The notes under the pieces are model-generated. The model saw only the letters and a list, made by a program, of their open reading frames with translations, had not been told where the DNA came from and made no database searches. Below, piece after piece: positions 9,315 through 19,680 of a stretch of 64,000 nt of DNA. The first letter of the stretch is position 1, and every line of letters starts with the position of its first letter. The translations under genes and the position numbers were made by a program. Source of the stretch: Thermomonas beijingensis (GTDB lineage Bacteria > Pseudomonadota > Gammaproteobacteria > Xanthomonadales > Xanthomonadaceae); contig NZ_JAIQDJ010000005.1 of assembly GCF_020034655.1 (NCBI RefSeq), positions 84,867 to 148,866 of the forward strand, written 5' to 3'.

Positions 9315-10796
9315 TCAAGCAGCTGCGCGAGGGCCTTCCAGAATGGCGCGTTTGACCATTGCCACGATCAGCTTGAGTTCGGCTTCGCTGATTGCAAATT
9401 GCGGGGTGAAGCGCAGCGAGTTTTCGCCGCCGTGGATCACCCCGATGCCGTGCTCGCGCATCCATTCCTCGGTGGACCCTGCGCCATAGCCCTTGAACTG
9501 CTTGGTCAGCTCGCAGGAGAACAACAGGCCGGTGCCTTGCACCTTGGTGATCGGGCCATTCAATTCGGCTTTCAGTGCTTCCAGCAGTCCCAGTGCTTGC
9601 TTGCCGCGCTGCTGGATATTGCTGCGCAGCTCGGCGGTCAGTGAACCCAGCACGCTGCAGGCCACGTCCAATGCACGCGGATTGGCGGTCATGGTGTTGC
9701 CATACAGGCCGCGCTTGTAAAGCTCAGCGGTGGCGGCGGTGACGGCCAGCACCGACAGCGGATATTGGCCAGCGTTGAGCGCCTTGGAATAGGTTTCCAT
9801 GTCCGGCACTTGGGCGTGTTCGAAGCCGGGGTAATCGACAATCGACAGATATCCGGTGGCGCGCAGTCCGGCCTGAATGGAGTCCACCAGCAGCAGGCTG
9901 CCATGCGCGGCAGTGAGCTCGCGGGCAAGGTTGTAAAACGCCACCGGCACGCTGCGACCGGGGTCGCCTTCGCCCATCACCGGTTCCAGGAACATCGCCT
10001 CGATAAACCAGCCGTTGACGTCGGCTTCGGCAAACACTTTGCGCAGGGCATTGGTGTCGTACGGTGCTACCGTAAGTACCGAGTCTTCGCCGCGGTAGCT
10101 GGCCAGATATTGCGAATACGTTTTGCGGCTGGAGTCGGAATACAGCGCCGGGCGTTCGGTGCGGCCGTGGAACGCGCCTTTCACCACCAAGCGTTTGATG
10201 GTCTTGCCGGCATGGCGTGCGCCCGGGTCGGTCATGCTCTTGGCATTGGCATCGACAATGCGCGAGGCCAGCGACACCGATTCGGAACCGGAGTTCAAGC
10301 ACATGAAGGCGGTGTACGGGCAGCCGCCACGGGTCTGGCCGATTTCCTTGCGCATGGCATTGGCAAACCGCAGCTGCGAGACATGCGGGGTCATGATGTT
10401 GGCCATCGTCTGCGGCTTGGTCATCGCGTCGATCACCACCTGCGGCGTGTGGCCCAGACCCAGCATGCCGTAGCCACCGGTGTCGTACAGCACCGCGCCT
10501 TTCAAGGTGACGATCCACGGCCCGCGTGCAGCCAGCGCGACATACGGGTTGGCAGCATCGGCGGCATAAAAATTGATGAAGCCGGCCTGCACTTGCTGCG
10601 CCTGCGCGTTCTCGTCCAGATCCAGCAGTGCGGGGAATTCGGCGCGAATACTGGCGTACTCTGCGGCGGCGGCCACTGCGGCTTCGGTTAGCTGTGGGTC
10701 ACGGCCGGCGAAGTCGAGCAAGGTGGCATCGTCCAAGCCGGTGGTGCGGGCGTGGCCGTGCGTGCGCAGGGGGGCGAGGGTGTCGAGCAGGCTCAT
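9315..10796 (-). CDS. Class III PLP-dependent aminotransferase
   Basis: A 493-residue fold-type I aminotransferase; substrate not determined. The glycine/serine-rich phosphate-binding segment NSGSES lies at about 155. The cofactor aspartate sits in LLLVDSIQAG, where most family members have DEVQxG. The Schiff-base lysine is probably the one in ETYSKALNAG. The ATG at 10796 has GGAG 8 nt upstream; an in-frame ATG 12 nt earlier is less well placed. Transcribed divergently from an Lrp-type regulator with an inverted repeat between. Such pairs often handle lysine, ornithine or another amino acid controlled by the regulator, but that is inference. Confidence 0.85.
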   Translation of the reverse strand: MSLLDTLAPLRTHGHARTTGLDDATLLDFAGRDPQLTEAAVAAAAEYASIRAEFPALLDLDENAQAQQVQAGFINFYAADAANPYVALAARGPWIVTLKGAVLYDTGGYGMLGLGHTPQVVIDAMTKPQTMANIMTPHVSQLRFANAMRKEIGQTRGGCPYTAFMCLNSGSESVSLASRIVDANAKSMTDPGARHAGKTIKRLVVKGAFHGRTERPALYSDSSRKTYSQYLASYRGEDSVLTVAPYDTNALRKVFAEADVNGWFIEAMFLEPVMGEGDPGRSVPVAFYNLARELTAAHGSLLLVDSIQAGLRATGYLSIVDYPGFEHAQVPDMETYSKALNAGQYPLSVLAVTAATAELYKRGLYGNTMTANPRALDVACSVLGSLTAELRSNIQQRGKQALGLLEALKAELNGPITKVQGTGLLFSCELTKQFKGYGAGSTEEWMREHGIGVIHGGENSLRFTPQFAISEAELKLIVAMVKRAILEGPRAAA

Positions 10797-10898
10797 TGGG
10801 GTCTCCATCGGGGCGCAATGGTCGGAAACAGCAGCGCCAAAGCTCACATTATGGGAGGTTCCATGTCATTCGGTAGGGTGAAATCGACTTGAATGACG

Positions 10899-10918
10899 GG
10901 CATTTTGGGCAAAATGCC
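10899..10918. promoter_or_regulatory. Candidate Lrp/AsnC operator
   Basis: A perfect inverted repeat with 8-bp arms, GGCATTTT and AAAATGCC, and a 4-nt centre. It lies between the divergent aminotransferase and lrp-type gene, 17 nt before the regulator's ATG. Position and AT-rich centre suit an autoregulatory Lrp-family site. TATGAT at 10921-10926 may be a -10 element. Confidence 0.55.
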
Positions 10919-10934
10919 GGTATGATTTTGCGAT

Positions 10935-11366
10935 ATGAGAATATCCGCTGCCGACGAACAATTATTGTCCCTGCTGCGTGAGGATGCCCGTGCCGCCACC
11001 GCCGATATTGCCCGGCGTTTGGGGCTGTCGCGCACCACGGTGCAAAACCGGATTGCCAGATTGGAGCAGTCTGGCGTCATTCGTGGCTATACGGTGCGCA
11101 TCGACGATGAATTGGAGCGCAGCCGCATTCGCGCCCACATCATGATCACCCTGCGCCCCAAGCAAATGATGGCGGTGGTGAAAGCGTTGCAAGCCATGCA
11201 CGAGGTGCGGGTGCTGTATTCGGTCAGTGGCGGGCATGACCTGATCGCGCTGGCCGTGACCTCCAGCGTGGGCGAAATGGACGTGTTGACCGACCGCATC
11301 GGCGCGATCGACGGGGTGGAGCGCACCAACAGCTCGATCATCTTGTCCACCAAGTTCGAACGCTGA
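10935..11366 (+). CDS. Lrp/AsnC family transcriptional regulator
   Basis: A 143-residue regulator. The N-terminal winged helix-turn-helix (about 4-60) includes ARRLGLSRTTVQNRI, and the C-terminal RAM/ligand-binding beta-alpha domain spans about 65-140. Family members sense amino acids as octamers. The divergent aminotransferase and the intervening palindrome suggest it controls that gene and itself. The ligand cannot be told from sequence. Confidence 0.92.
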   Translation: MRISAADEQLLSLLREDARAATADIARRLGLSRTTVQNRIARLEQSGVIRGYTVRIDDELERSRIRAHIMITLRPKQMMAVVKALQAMHEVRVLYSVSGGHDLIALAVTSSVGEMDVLTDRIGAIDGVERTNSSIILSTKFER

Positions 11367-11420
11367 AGCAGGCATTGGCGCAGACTACAATAAGCGGTTC
11401 CCTTGCCGCTGCGAATTGCC

Positions 11421-13585
<2,165 letters not shown>

Positions 13586-13687
13586 ACCCCGCACTTTTCC
13601 TGCTTGCAGGGAGTGGCAGGGCGGGACATGGCATAATTCCCGGCTGGCCTCAGGCCCGCCTCTTTGTTTGACTGACTCGGATACGTA

Positions 13688-14032
13688 ATGAACCCGCTTG
13701 ATTTCCTGATTCCCGTTGCCCATGCCCAAACCGCTGCACCTGCTGCTGCGTCGGGTGGCATGCTGTCCACCCTGTTGTTCCCGGTCATTCTGATCGCGAT
13801 CATGTATTTTTTGATGATCCGTCCGCAGATGAAGCGGCAGAAAGAACACCGGGCGATGTTGGACAAGCTGGCCAAGGGCGATGAAGTCATCACCAGCGGT
13901 GGCGTTGCCGGTACCGTGGTGGGCATTGGTGAAAATTTCATCAGTGTGGAAGTGGCCAGCGGCGTGCAGTTGAAGCTGCAACGCGGTGCCATCACCAGCG
14001 TGCTGCCCAAGGGCACGTTGAAGTCGGCCTGA
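13688..14032 (+). CDS. yajC: Preprotein translocase accessory subunit YajC
   Basis: A 114-residue single-span protein. It starts with a short segment containing HAQT, then a helix at about residues 24-43 (LLFPVILIAIMYFLMI) and a basic cytoplasmic domain with the conserved RPQ-KRQKE turn and ITSGGVAGTV. It associates with SecDF, which follow in order. The 102-nt gap from tgt may hold a promoter; CATAAT at 13631-13636 is the best -10 candidate, without a convincing -35. Confidence 0.95.
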   Translation: MNPLDFLIPVAHAQTAAPAAASGGMLSTLLFPVILIAIMYFLMIRPQMKRQKEHRAMLDKLAKGDEVITSGGVAGTVVGIGENFISVEVASGVQLKLQRGAITSVLPKGTLKSA

Positions 14033-14093
14033 TTCAATCTCCATCCGATTCACCAAGACCTGACGCCCTAGTGGCGTCTAGCAGGATCCTGCA

Positions 14094-15935
14094 ATGCTTG
14101 AATTCCCGCGCTGGAAATATGTCCTCATCTTCCTGATTTTGGCGGTCAGCGTGTTGTATGCGCTGCCCAATAAATACCAGAAGGACCCCTCCATCCAGAT
14201 TACCGCCAACCGTGGCGCGCAGCTTGACGCCGCATTGACGTCCAAGGTGGTGGCGATGCTGGATAGTGCCCACCTCAAACCCAAGGCCATCGCCAAAGAG
14301 GGCGACAACTTGGTGGTGCGAATGGCGTCGCTGGATGATCAGACCCGCGCCAATGATTTGATCCGCGAACAAGTGGGTGAGAACTACACGGTGGCGCTGA
14401 ATCTGGCCTCCACCGTGCCGACATGGCTGACCAAACTGGGCGGCAAGCCCATGGTGCTGGGCTTGGACTTGGTGGGCGGCGTGCACTTTGCGATGCAGGT
14501 AGACAAGAAGGCGGCCGTCGACAAGCGCTTTGACGCATTTGCCGATGACATCCGTACCAGCTTGCGCGATGCGCGGGTGGCTTATCGCTCGGTGGAGCGT
14601 AATGGCAGCAGCACGCTGCGCGTGGTGCTCAATAGCCCGGGTGATATCGACAAAGCCCACGCGGCCCTCGCCAAGGCGCAGTCCACACTGACCTTTACCG
14701 ATGATGCCGCGGGTATTTTGGCCACCGTGCCGCAGGCGGAAATGCAGCAAATCGCTTCCAGCGCGATCGAGCAAAACCTGACCACCTTGCGCAATCGCGT
14801 CAACGAACTCGGTGTGGCTGAACCCATTATCCAGCGTCAGGGCGAAGATCGCATCGTGGTCGAATTGCCCGGCGTGCAGGACACCGCCGAAGCCAAACGC
14901 ATGATTGGTGCCACCGCCACCTTGGAATATCGCGCGGTGGTGGATGGCAATGCAGGGGAGGCCGAGCAAAGTGGCCGCATCCCGCCGGAAGCCAAGCTTT
15001 ATCATGACCGCGCTGGTCGCCCGGTGCTGCTGAACAAGCGCGTCATCGCCACCGGTGACCAAATGGTGACCGCCAGCGCCAGCACCGATCAGAACGGCAT
15101 GCCTGCGGTGAGCGTGACCTTGAACGGCGTGGGTGGGCAGCGCATGTTCGACTTCACCAGCGGCAATGTGGGCAAGCCGATGGCGGTGGTGTACACCGAG
15201 CGCATTCCGCAAGTGACGATGGTCGATGGCAAGGAAGTGCGCAGCTTCAAGGTCAAGGAAGAAGTGATTTCGGTGGCCAACATCAGTGGCGTGTTTGGCA
15301 AGCAATTCCAGACCACCGGATTGGAACGCACCGAGGCCGATAACCTGTCCAAGCTGTTGCGTGCCGGTTCGCTGGCCGCGCCGATGGACTTTGTCGAGGA
15401 GTACGTGATTGGCCCCAGCCTGGGTGCCGAAAACGTGGCACGCGGGATCAAGGCGGTGGTGTTCTCATTCCTGTTCACGCTGGTGTTCTTCGGCATTTAC
15501 TACCGCATGTTTGGTTTGATCACATCGGTGGCGTTGTTGTTCAACCTGCTGATCGTGGTGGCGGTGATGTCGATGTTTGGTGCCACCATGACCCTGCCCG
15601 GGTTTGCCGGGTTGGCGTTGTCGGTGGGTTTGTCGGTGGACGCCAACGTGCTGATCAACGAGCGGATCCGCGAAGAATTGCGTTTGGGCTTGCCGCCTAA
15701 ATCGGCGATTGCCGAAGGTTACGAACGCGCATCGCACACCATCATGGACGCCAACTTGACCGGCTTGATCGTCGGTGTGGCGCTGTATGCGTTCGGTACC
15801 GGGCCGCTGAAGGGCTTCGCCCTGACCATGATCATCGGCATCTTCGCCTCGATGTTCACCGCAATTACCGTGTCGCGTGCACTGGCCAGTTTGATCTACG
15901 GCCGTCGCAAGAAGCTCACCTCCGTGGCGATCTGA
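14094..15935 (+). CDS. secD: Protein translocase subunit SecD
   Basis: 613 residues. SecD with SecF uses proton-motive force to complete protein export through SecYEG. There is one N-terminal helix (about 7-24), a large periplasmic region (about 30-440) containing the GLDLVGGVHF motif, and five C-terminal helices (about 450-610) of the RND-like fold, with VGLSVDANVLINERIREE. AGGATCC lies before the ATG. Length and order yajC-secD-secF match the family. Confidence 0.97.
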   Translation: MLEFPRWKYVLIFLILAVSVLYALPNKYQKDPSIQITANRGAQLDAALTSKVVAMLDSAHLKPKAIAKEGDNLVVRMASLDDQTRANDLIREQVGENYTVALNLASTVPTWLTKLGGKPMVLGLDLVGGVHFAMQVDKKAAVDKRFDAFADDIRTSLRDARVAYRSVERNGSSTLRVVLNSPGDIDKAHAALAKAQSTLTFTDDAAGILATVPQAEMQQIASSAIEQNLTTLRNRVNELGVAEPIIQRQGEDRIVVELPGVQDTAEAKRMIGATATLEYRAVVDGNAGEAEQSGRIPPEAKLYHDRAGRPVLLNKRVIATGDQMVTASASTDQNGMPAVSVTLNGVGGQRMFDFTSGNVGKPMAVVYTERIPQVTMVDGKEVRSFKVKEEVISVANISGVFGKQFQTTGLERTEADNLSKLLRAGSLAAPMDFVEEYVIGPSLGAENVARGIKAVVFSFLFTLVFFGIYYRMFGLITSVALLFNLLIVVAVMSMFGATMTLPGFAGLALSVGLSVDANVLINERIREELRLGLPPKSAIAEGYERASHTIMDANLTGLIVGVALYAFGTGPLKGFALTMIIGIFASMFTAITVSRALASLIYGRRKKLTSVAI

Positions 15936-15953
15936 CCGGGAAGGAATGACCGA

Positions 15954-16922
15954 ATGAAACTGTTTCCGCTGCACCTTATCCCAAACGACACCACGATTGA
16001 CTTCATGCGCCACCGCCGTCCGGTGCTGGCCTTGATGCTGGTGTTGCTGGTGGCTTCCATCGCGATCATCGGCCTGAAGGGCTTCAACTACGCGCTGGAG
16101 TTCACCGGCGGCACCATGGTGCGCACCCATTTCGCCAAACCCATCCACGTGGAAGATGTGCGTGACCGCCTGACCAAGGCCGGCATCCACAATGCACAGG
16201 TGCAAAGCGTGGGCAGCGGCAGCGATGTGATGATTCGCTTGCAACCCGATGCCGAACACAACAACGCCGCCGACGCCGCACAAAAAGTGTCGGCACAGGT
16301 GTTGGCCGCAGTGAATACGCCAGAGAATGCAGCCACCGTGCAGCCTGGCGAGTTCGTCGGCCCGCAGGTAGGCCGCGACCTGGCAATGAACGGTGTCTAT
16401 GCCACCTTGTTCATGCTGGTGGGGTTCTTGATCTACATCGCCGCACGCTTTGAATGGAAGTTTGCGATGGTGGCCATCATCACCGCGTTCTTCGACTTGA
16501 TCCTGACGATTGCCTACATGTCGATGCTGGGCCGCGAGTTTGACCTGACCGTGCTGGCCGGCATGCTGTCGGTGATGGGGTTTGCCATCAACGACATCAT
16601 CGTGGTGTTCGATCGCGTGCGTGAAAATTTCCGTAGTCTGCGGGTGGATCCGCTGGAAGTGCTGAATCGCTCGATCAACCAGACCCTGTCACGCACGATC
16701 ATTACTGCGGTGATGTTCTTCCTGTCGGCGATGGCGCTGTACATGTACGGCGGTGAATCAATGGAAGGTTTGGCCGAAACCCATATGATCGGTGCCGTCA
16801 TCGTGGTGGTGTCGTCGGTGATCGTGGCGGTACCGATGCTGACCATCGGGCCGTTCAAGGTGGTCAAGCAGGACTTGATGCCGAAAGCCAAAGATCACGC
16901 CGAGCTGGCACGCCGGCCCTAA
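15954..16922 (+). CDS. secF: Protein translocase subunit SecF
   Basis: 322 residues, the partner of SecD. The first helix is at about 22-42, followed by the FTGGTMV motif, a small periplasmic domain and five helices from about 145 on. The central RND-type motif is FAINDIIVVFDRVREN. A GGAAGGAA ribosome site precedes the ATG, 18 nt after secD. The gene ends 12 nt before a strong palindromic terminator. Confidence 0.97.
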   Translation: MKLFPLHLIPNDTTIDFMRHRRPVLALMLVLLVASIAIIGLKGFNYALEFTGGTMVRTHFAKPIHVEDVRDRLTKAGIHNAQVQSVGSGSDVMIRLQPDAEHNNAADAAQKVSAQVLAAVNTPENAATVQPGEFVGPQVGRDLAMNGVYATLFMLVGFLIYIAARFEWKFAMVAIITAFFDLILTIAYMSMLGREFDLTVLAGMLSVMGFAINDIIVVFDRVRENFRSLRVDPLEVLNRSINQTLSRTIITAVMFFLSAMALYMYGGESMEGLAETHMIGAVIVVVSSVIVAVPMLTIGPFKVVKQDLMPKAKDHAELARRP

Positions 16923-16934
16923 TCGGTGCTGCAG

Positions 16935-16980
16935 TGACCCACAAAAAACCCGCGCAGCTGCGCGGGTTTTTTGTGGGTCA
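16935..16980. terminator. Perfect 46-bp palindrome: bidirectional terminator for secF and suhB
   Basis: Every base of the 46-bp stretch pairs with its mirror position. The centre is CGCGCAGCTGCGCG, flanked by six A and six T, then GACCCAC/GTGGGTC arms. In both directions a GC stem is followed by TTTTTT. It sits between convergent secF (ends 16922) and suhB (ends 16997), so one element can stop transcription from both sides. Confidence 0.92.
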
Positions 16981-16996
16981 AATCGAAAGCAATCGG

Positions 16997-17818
16997 TTAT
17001 GCGCAGGCCGCCGCAAACCCCGACTGCATAATCACTTTCTGCAATTCGGCAGACAATTTCTGATTGCCGGCCAGCAGTGCGCGGCCATGAATGCCGCGGG
17101 TATCCATGGGCCCGGTGGCGGCACCCTTGAAGTCGCAGACGCGGCCGCCAGCTTCGCGCACCAGCAGCGCACCGGCGGCGATGTCCCACGGCTTCACGCC
17201 CGATTCGAAATAGCCATCAAAGCGGCCGCAGGCCACATATGCCAAGTCGAGTGCCGCCGAACCGGTGCGGCGAATATCTTCAATACTGCGCAGCAGCTCG
17301 CGCACGCATTCCAGTTGCGCCGGTGCGCGCTCGCGCTCACGCGGAGGAAAGCCGGTGGCCAGCATCGCGCCATTCAGGTCCTTGCGCTCGGATACGCGTA
17401 CGCGACGGTCATTGAGCACTGTGCCGCTGCCCTTGCTGGCGGTAAACAATTCATTGCGCAGCGGGTCGAAGATCACTGCATGTTGCGGCTCGCCGTTTTC
17501 AACCAAGGCGATCGACACGCACCAATGCGGGATGCCATGCAAATAGTTGCTGGTGCCATCCAAGGGGTCGATCACGAACAAACTGCCGCCGTTCTTGCCT
17601 TGCTTGCCACCTTCCTCACCCAGAAATGCGGCATCCGGATAGGCGCGGCGCAGCTCCTTGATGACGGCTTGCTCGGCCTGTTCATCGACGTCGCTGGCGT
17701 AATCCATGCGATCTTTCTCGATCACATTGATCGCATCCAACTTGTTCATGTTGCGCAACAACACGCCACCAGCTGCACGTGCAGCCTTGACCATGACAGT
17801 GACAACGGGTTTTTGCAT
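16997..17818 (-). CDS. suhB: Inositol monophosphatase family protein SuhB
   Basis: 273 residues with the metal-binding phosphatase signatures GEEGG (67-71), DPLDGTSNY (84-92) and WDIAAG. In enterics SuhB also takes part in rRNA transcription antitermination. The ATG at 17818 has GAGGCGC upstream; the frame extends further but the added part is Pro/Cys-rich and not family-like. Divergent from trmJ across 92 nt that must hold both promoters. Confidence 0.93.
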   Translation of the reverse strand: MQKPVVTVMVKAARAAGGVLLRNMNKLDAINVIEKDRMDYASDVDEQAEQAVIKELRRAYPDAAFLGEEGGKQGKNGGSLFVIDPLDGTSNYLHGIPHWCVSIALVENGEPQHAVIFDPLRNELFTASKGSGTVLNDRRVRVSERKDLNGAMLATGFPPRERERAPAQLECVRELLRSIEDIRRTGSAALDLAYVACGRFDGYFESGVKPWDIAAGALLVREAGGRVCDFKGAATGPMDTRGIHGRALLAGNQKLSAELQKVIMQSGFAAACA

Positions 17819-17910
17819 GGAAAAGCGCCTCGCAGGTGTGAGGTGGATGGGCAACGGCGGAAAAGAGCATTCCGGCGCACAGACCGGTGCGCAAAGTTTA
17901 CCATTTGCAC

Positions 17911-18708
17911 ATGAATGATCTGCATGCAGTGAACACGATATTGGCTGACCATCTGCGCATTGTGCTGGTGGGCACCCAGCATCCCGGCAATATCGGTGCT
18001 GCGGCGCGTGCGATGAAGACCATGGGGCTGTCGAAATTGGTGCTGGTAGCCCCCGAGAAGGCACCGGATCGGGATACCCTGGCGATGGCGGCAGGGGCCG
18101 ATGACCTGGTGGAGCGTGCGTCCGTCTTTGCCAGTTTGGCCGAAGCGGTGGCCGATTGCCGGTGGGTGTTGGGGGCCACGGCGCGCAACCGGCGCATTCA
18201 ATTGGAGCCGCTGCACCCGCGCGATGCCGCGCAGCGCGCGCTGGTGGCGGCAGCTGCAGGCCCAGTGGCCTTGGTGTTCGGGCGCGAACGCACCGGGCTG
18301 AACAATGCAGAGTTGCAGCTTTGCCACGCCGCAGTGCATATCCCTTCGGACCCGGCGTTCAGCTCGCTCAATCTGGCGGCCGCGGTACAAGTGCTCAGCT
18401 ACGAACTGCGTTGCGCGCTGCTGGGTGATGCCGGCAGCGCCGGCCAAAGCCGCACCCCGCCGCCCACTGCCGAGGTGGCGGCGCACGCCGAACTGGAGGG
18501 GCTATTCGCGCAATTGGCCGACACATTGGATCAAATCGATTTTCACAAAGGGCGCGCACCGGATTCTGCGATGCGCAAATTGCGGCGCCTGTACCTCCGC
18601 GCCAATCTGGACAGCGCTGATGTGCGCCTGCTGCGAGGCGTGTTGGCTGACACCCAACGGATGGCCCGAATTGCGGGTGAGGCTTCCGTTGACAAGAAAA
18701 TCCGGTAG
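17911..18708 (+). CDS. trmJ: tRNA (cytidine/uridine-2'-O-)-methyltransferase TrmJ
   Basis: 265 residues of the SPOUT methyltransferase fold, methylating the ribose of nucleotide 32 in tRNA anticodon loops. The N-terminus holds [21 protein letters not shown], and the knotted SAM site is visible as FGRERTGL and then [20 protein letters not shown]-terminal extension follows, as in TrmJ rather than shorter relatives. ATG at 17911 is preferred; a GTG 24 nt upstream is in frame. Next to suhB, a frequent pairing in gammaproteobacteria. Confidence 0.92.
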   Translation: MNDLHAVNTILADHLRIVLVGTQHPGNIGAAARAMKTMGLSKLVLVAPEKAPDRDTLAMAAGADDLVERASVFASLAEAVADCRWVLGATARNRRIQLEPLHPRDAAQRALVAAAAGPVALVFGRERTGLNNAELQLCHAAVHIPSDPAFSSLNLAAAVQVLSYELRCALLGDAGSAGQSRTPPPTAEVAAHAELEGLFAQLADTLDQIDFHKGRAPDSAMRKLRRLYLRANLDSADVRLLRGVLADTQRMARIAGEASVDKKIR

Positions 18709-18747
18709 CCTCCGACAACCGCCATCAGAACATGACACCCTGACATC

Positions 18748-19680
18748 ATGCGTCGCCTGTTTTCCGCATTGCTCAGTCTGCTGTGCCTGTTGTCATGGCT
18801 GCCGGCAGCCCATGCGCAACAATCCAACTTGCAGGCGGATGATGGTGTGCTGGTATTGGGGCGGGTCAGTGATGACCCCAAGGCCCACTACGACCAGCTC
18901 AAGCCGCTGTTGGATTACGTGATACCACGCATGGCTTCGGTGGGCATTCGCAGTGGGCGGATCCTGATGGCCAGAGATCCGCAGCAAATGGCCAGTTATC
19001 TGCGTCGTGGGCGGGTGGATTGGATCAATGAAACCGCGGGCAATGCTGCGATCCTCGAGCAGCGTGGGGTGGCACATGCGTTCTTGATTACCGAACGAGA
19101 GGGCGCGGTGCGCTACCACACGGTATTTTTCGTGCGCCGCGATAGTCCTATCCAGACTCTCAAAGACTTGGCCGGGCATAGCATTGCGTTTCAAAATCCG
19201 TATTCGACAAGTGCTTACTTTCTACCGGCGGCGCAATTATTGAGTGATGGCTTGGCACTGGAGCTGCTGCTCTCGCCGATGGACAAGCCAGCATCGGATC
19301 GGGTCGGGTATGTATTTGCGCGTACCGAGTTGAACATCACCACGTGGGTACATAAGCGTCTGGTGGATGTGGGCGTGCTGAGCAATCTGGATTGGATCAA
19401 CCCGACACGAATGCCACCCACTTTCGCCCAGGATTTTCGGGTGATCGGGCGTACTCCGGATGTGCCGCGTGCGCTGATGCTGACGCGTACCGGGCTAGCC
19501 CCCAATGTGCAGGCGCGGCTGCAGGAGGTATTGATGGAGGCTGCACGCGATCCCGACGCCGGCGAAGCACTGCGCCGATTCATGAAAACAGCGCATTTCG
19601 TACCGATAACGGATACCGACAAGCAAGTGTTGCAGCAGCTCGGGCGGGATGTGCGTCGGGTCAACACGGAGGTTGAATGA
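18748..19680 (+). CDS. PhnD-like phosphate/phosphonate-type periplasmic binding protein
   Basis: 310 residues. A signal peptide ends at about Ala23-Gln24 (LPAAHAQ). The rest resembles periplasmic substrate-binding proteins of the PhnD/phosphite group, with a domain hinge around SIAFQNPYSTSAYFLPAAQL. No ABC permease or ATPase is nearby. Instead the stop codon overlaps the start of a GGDEF/EAL membrane protein (ATGA). It may therefore act as a ligand-sensing partner of that signalling protein rather than in transport. The ligand is unknown. Confidence 0.85.
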   Translation: MRRLFSALLSLLCLLSWLPAAHAQQSNLQADDGVLVLGRVSDDPKAHYDQLKPLLDYVIPRMASVGIRSGRILMARDPQQMASYLRRGRVDWINETAGNAAILEQRGVAHAFLITEREGAVRYHTVFFVRRDSPIQTLKDLAGHSIAFQNPYSTSAYFLPAAQLLSDGLALELLLSPMDKPASDRVGYVFARTELNITTWVHKRLVDVGVLSNLDWINPTRMPPTFAQDFRVIGRTPDVPRALMLTRTGLAPNVQARLQEVLMEAARDPDAGEALRRFMKTAHFVPITDTDKQVLQQLGRDVRRVNTEVE

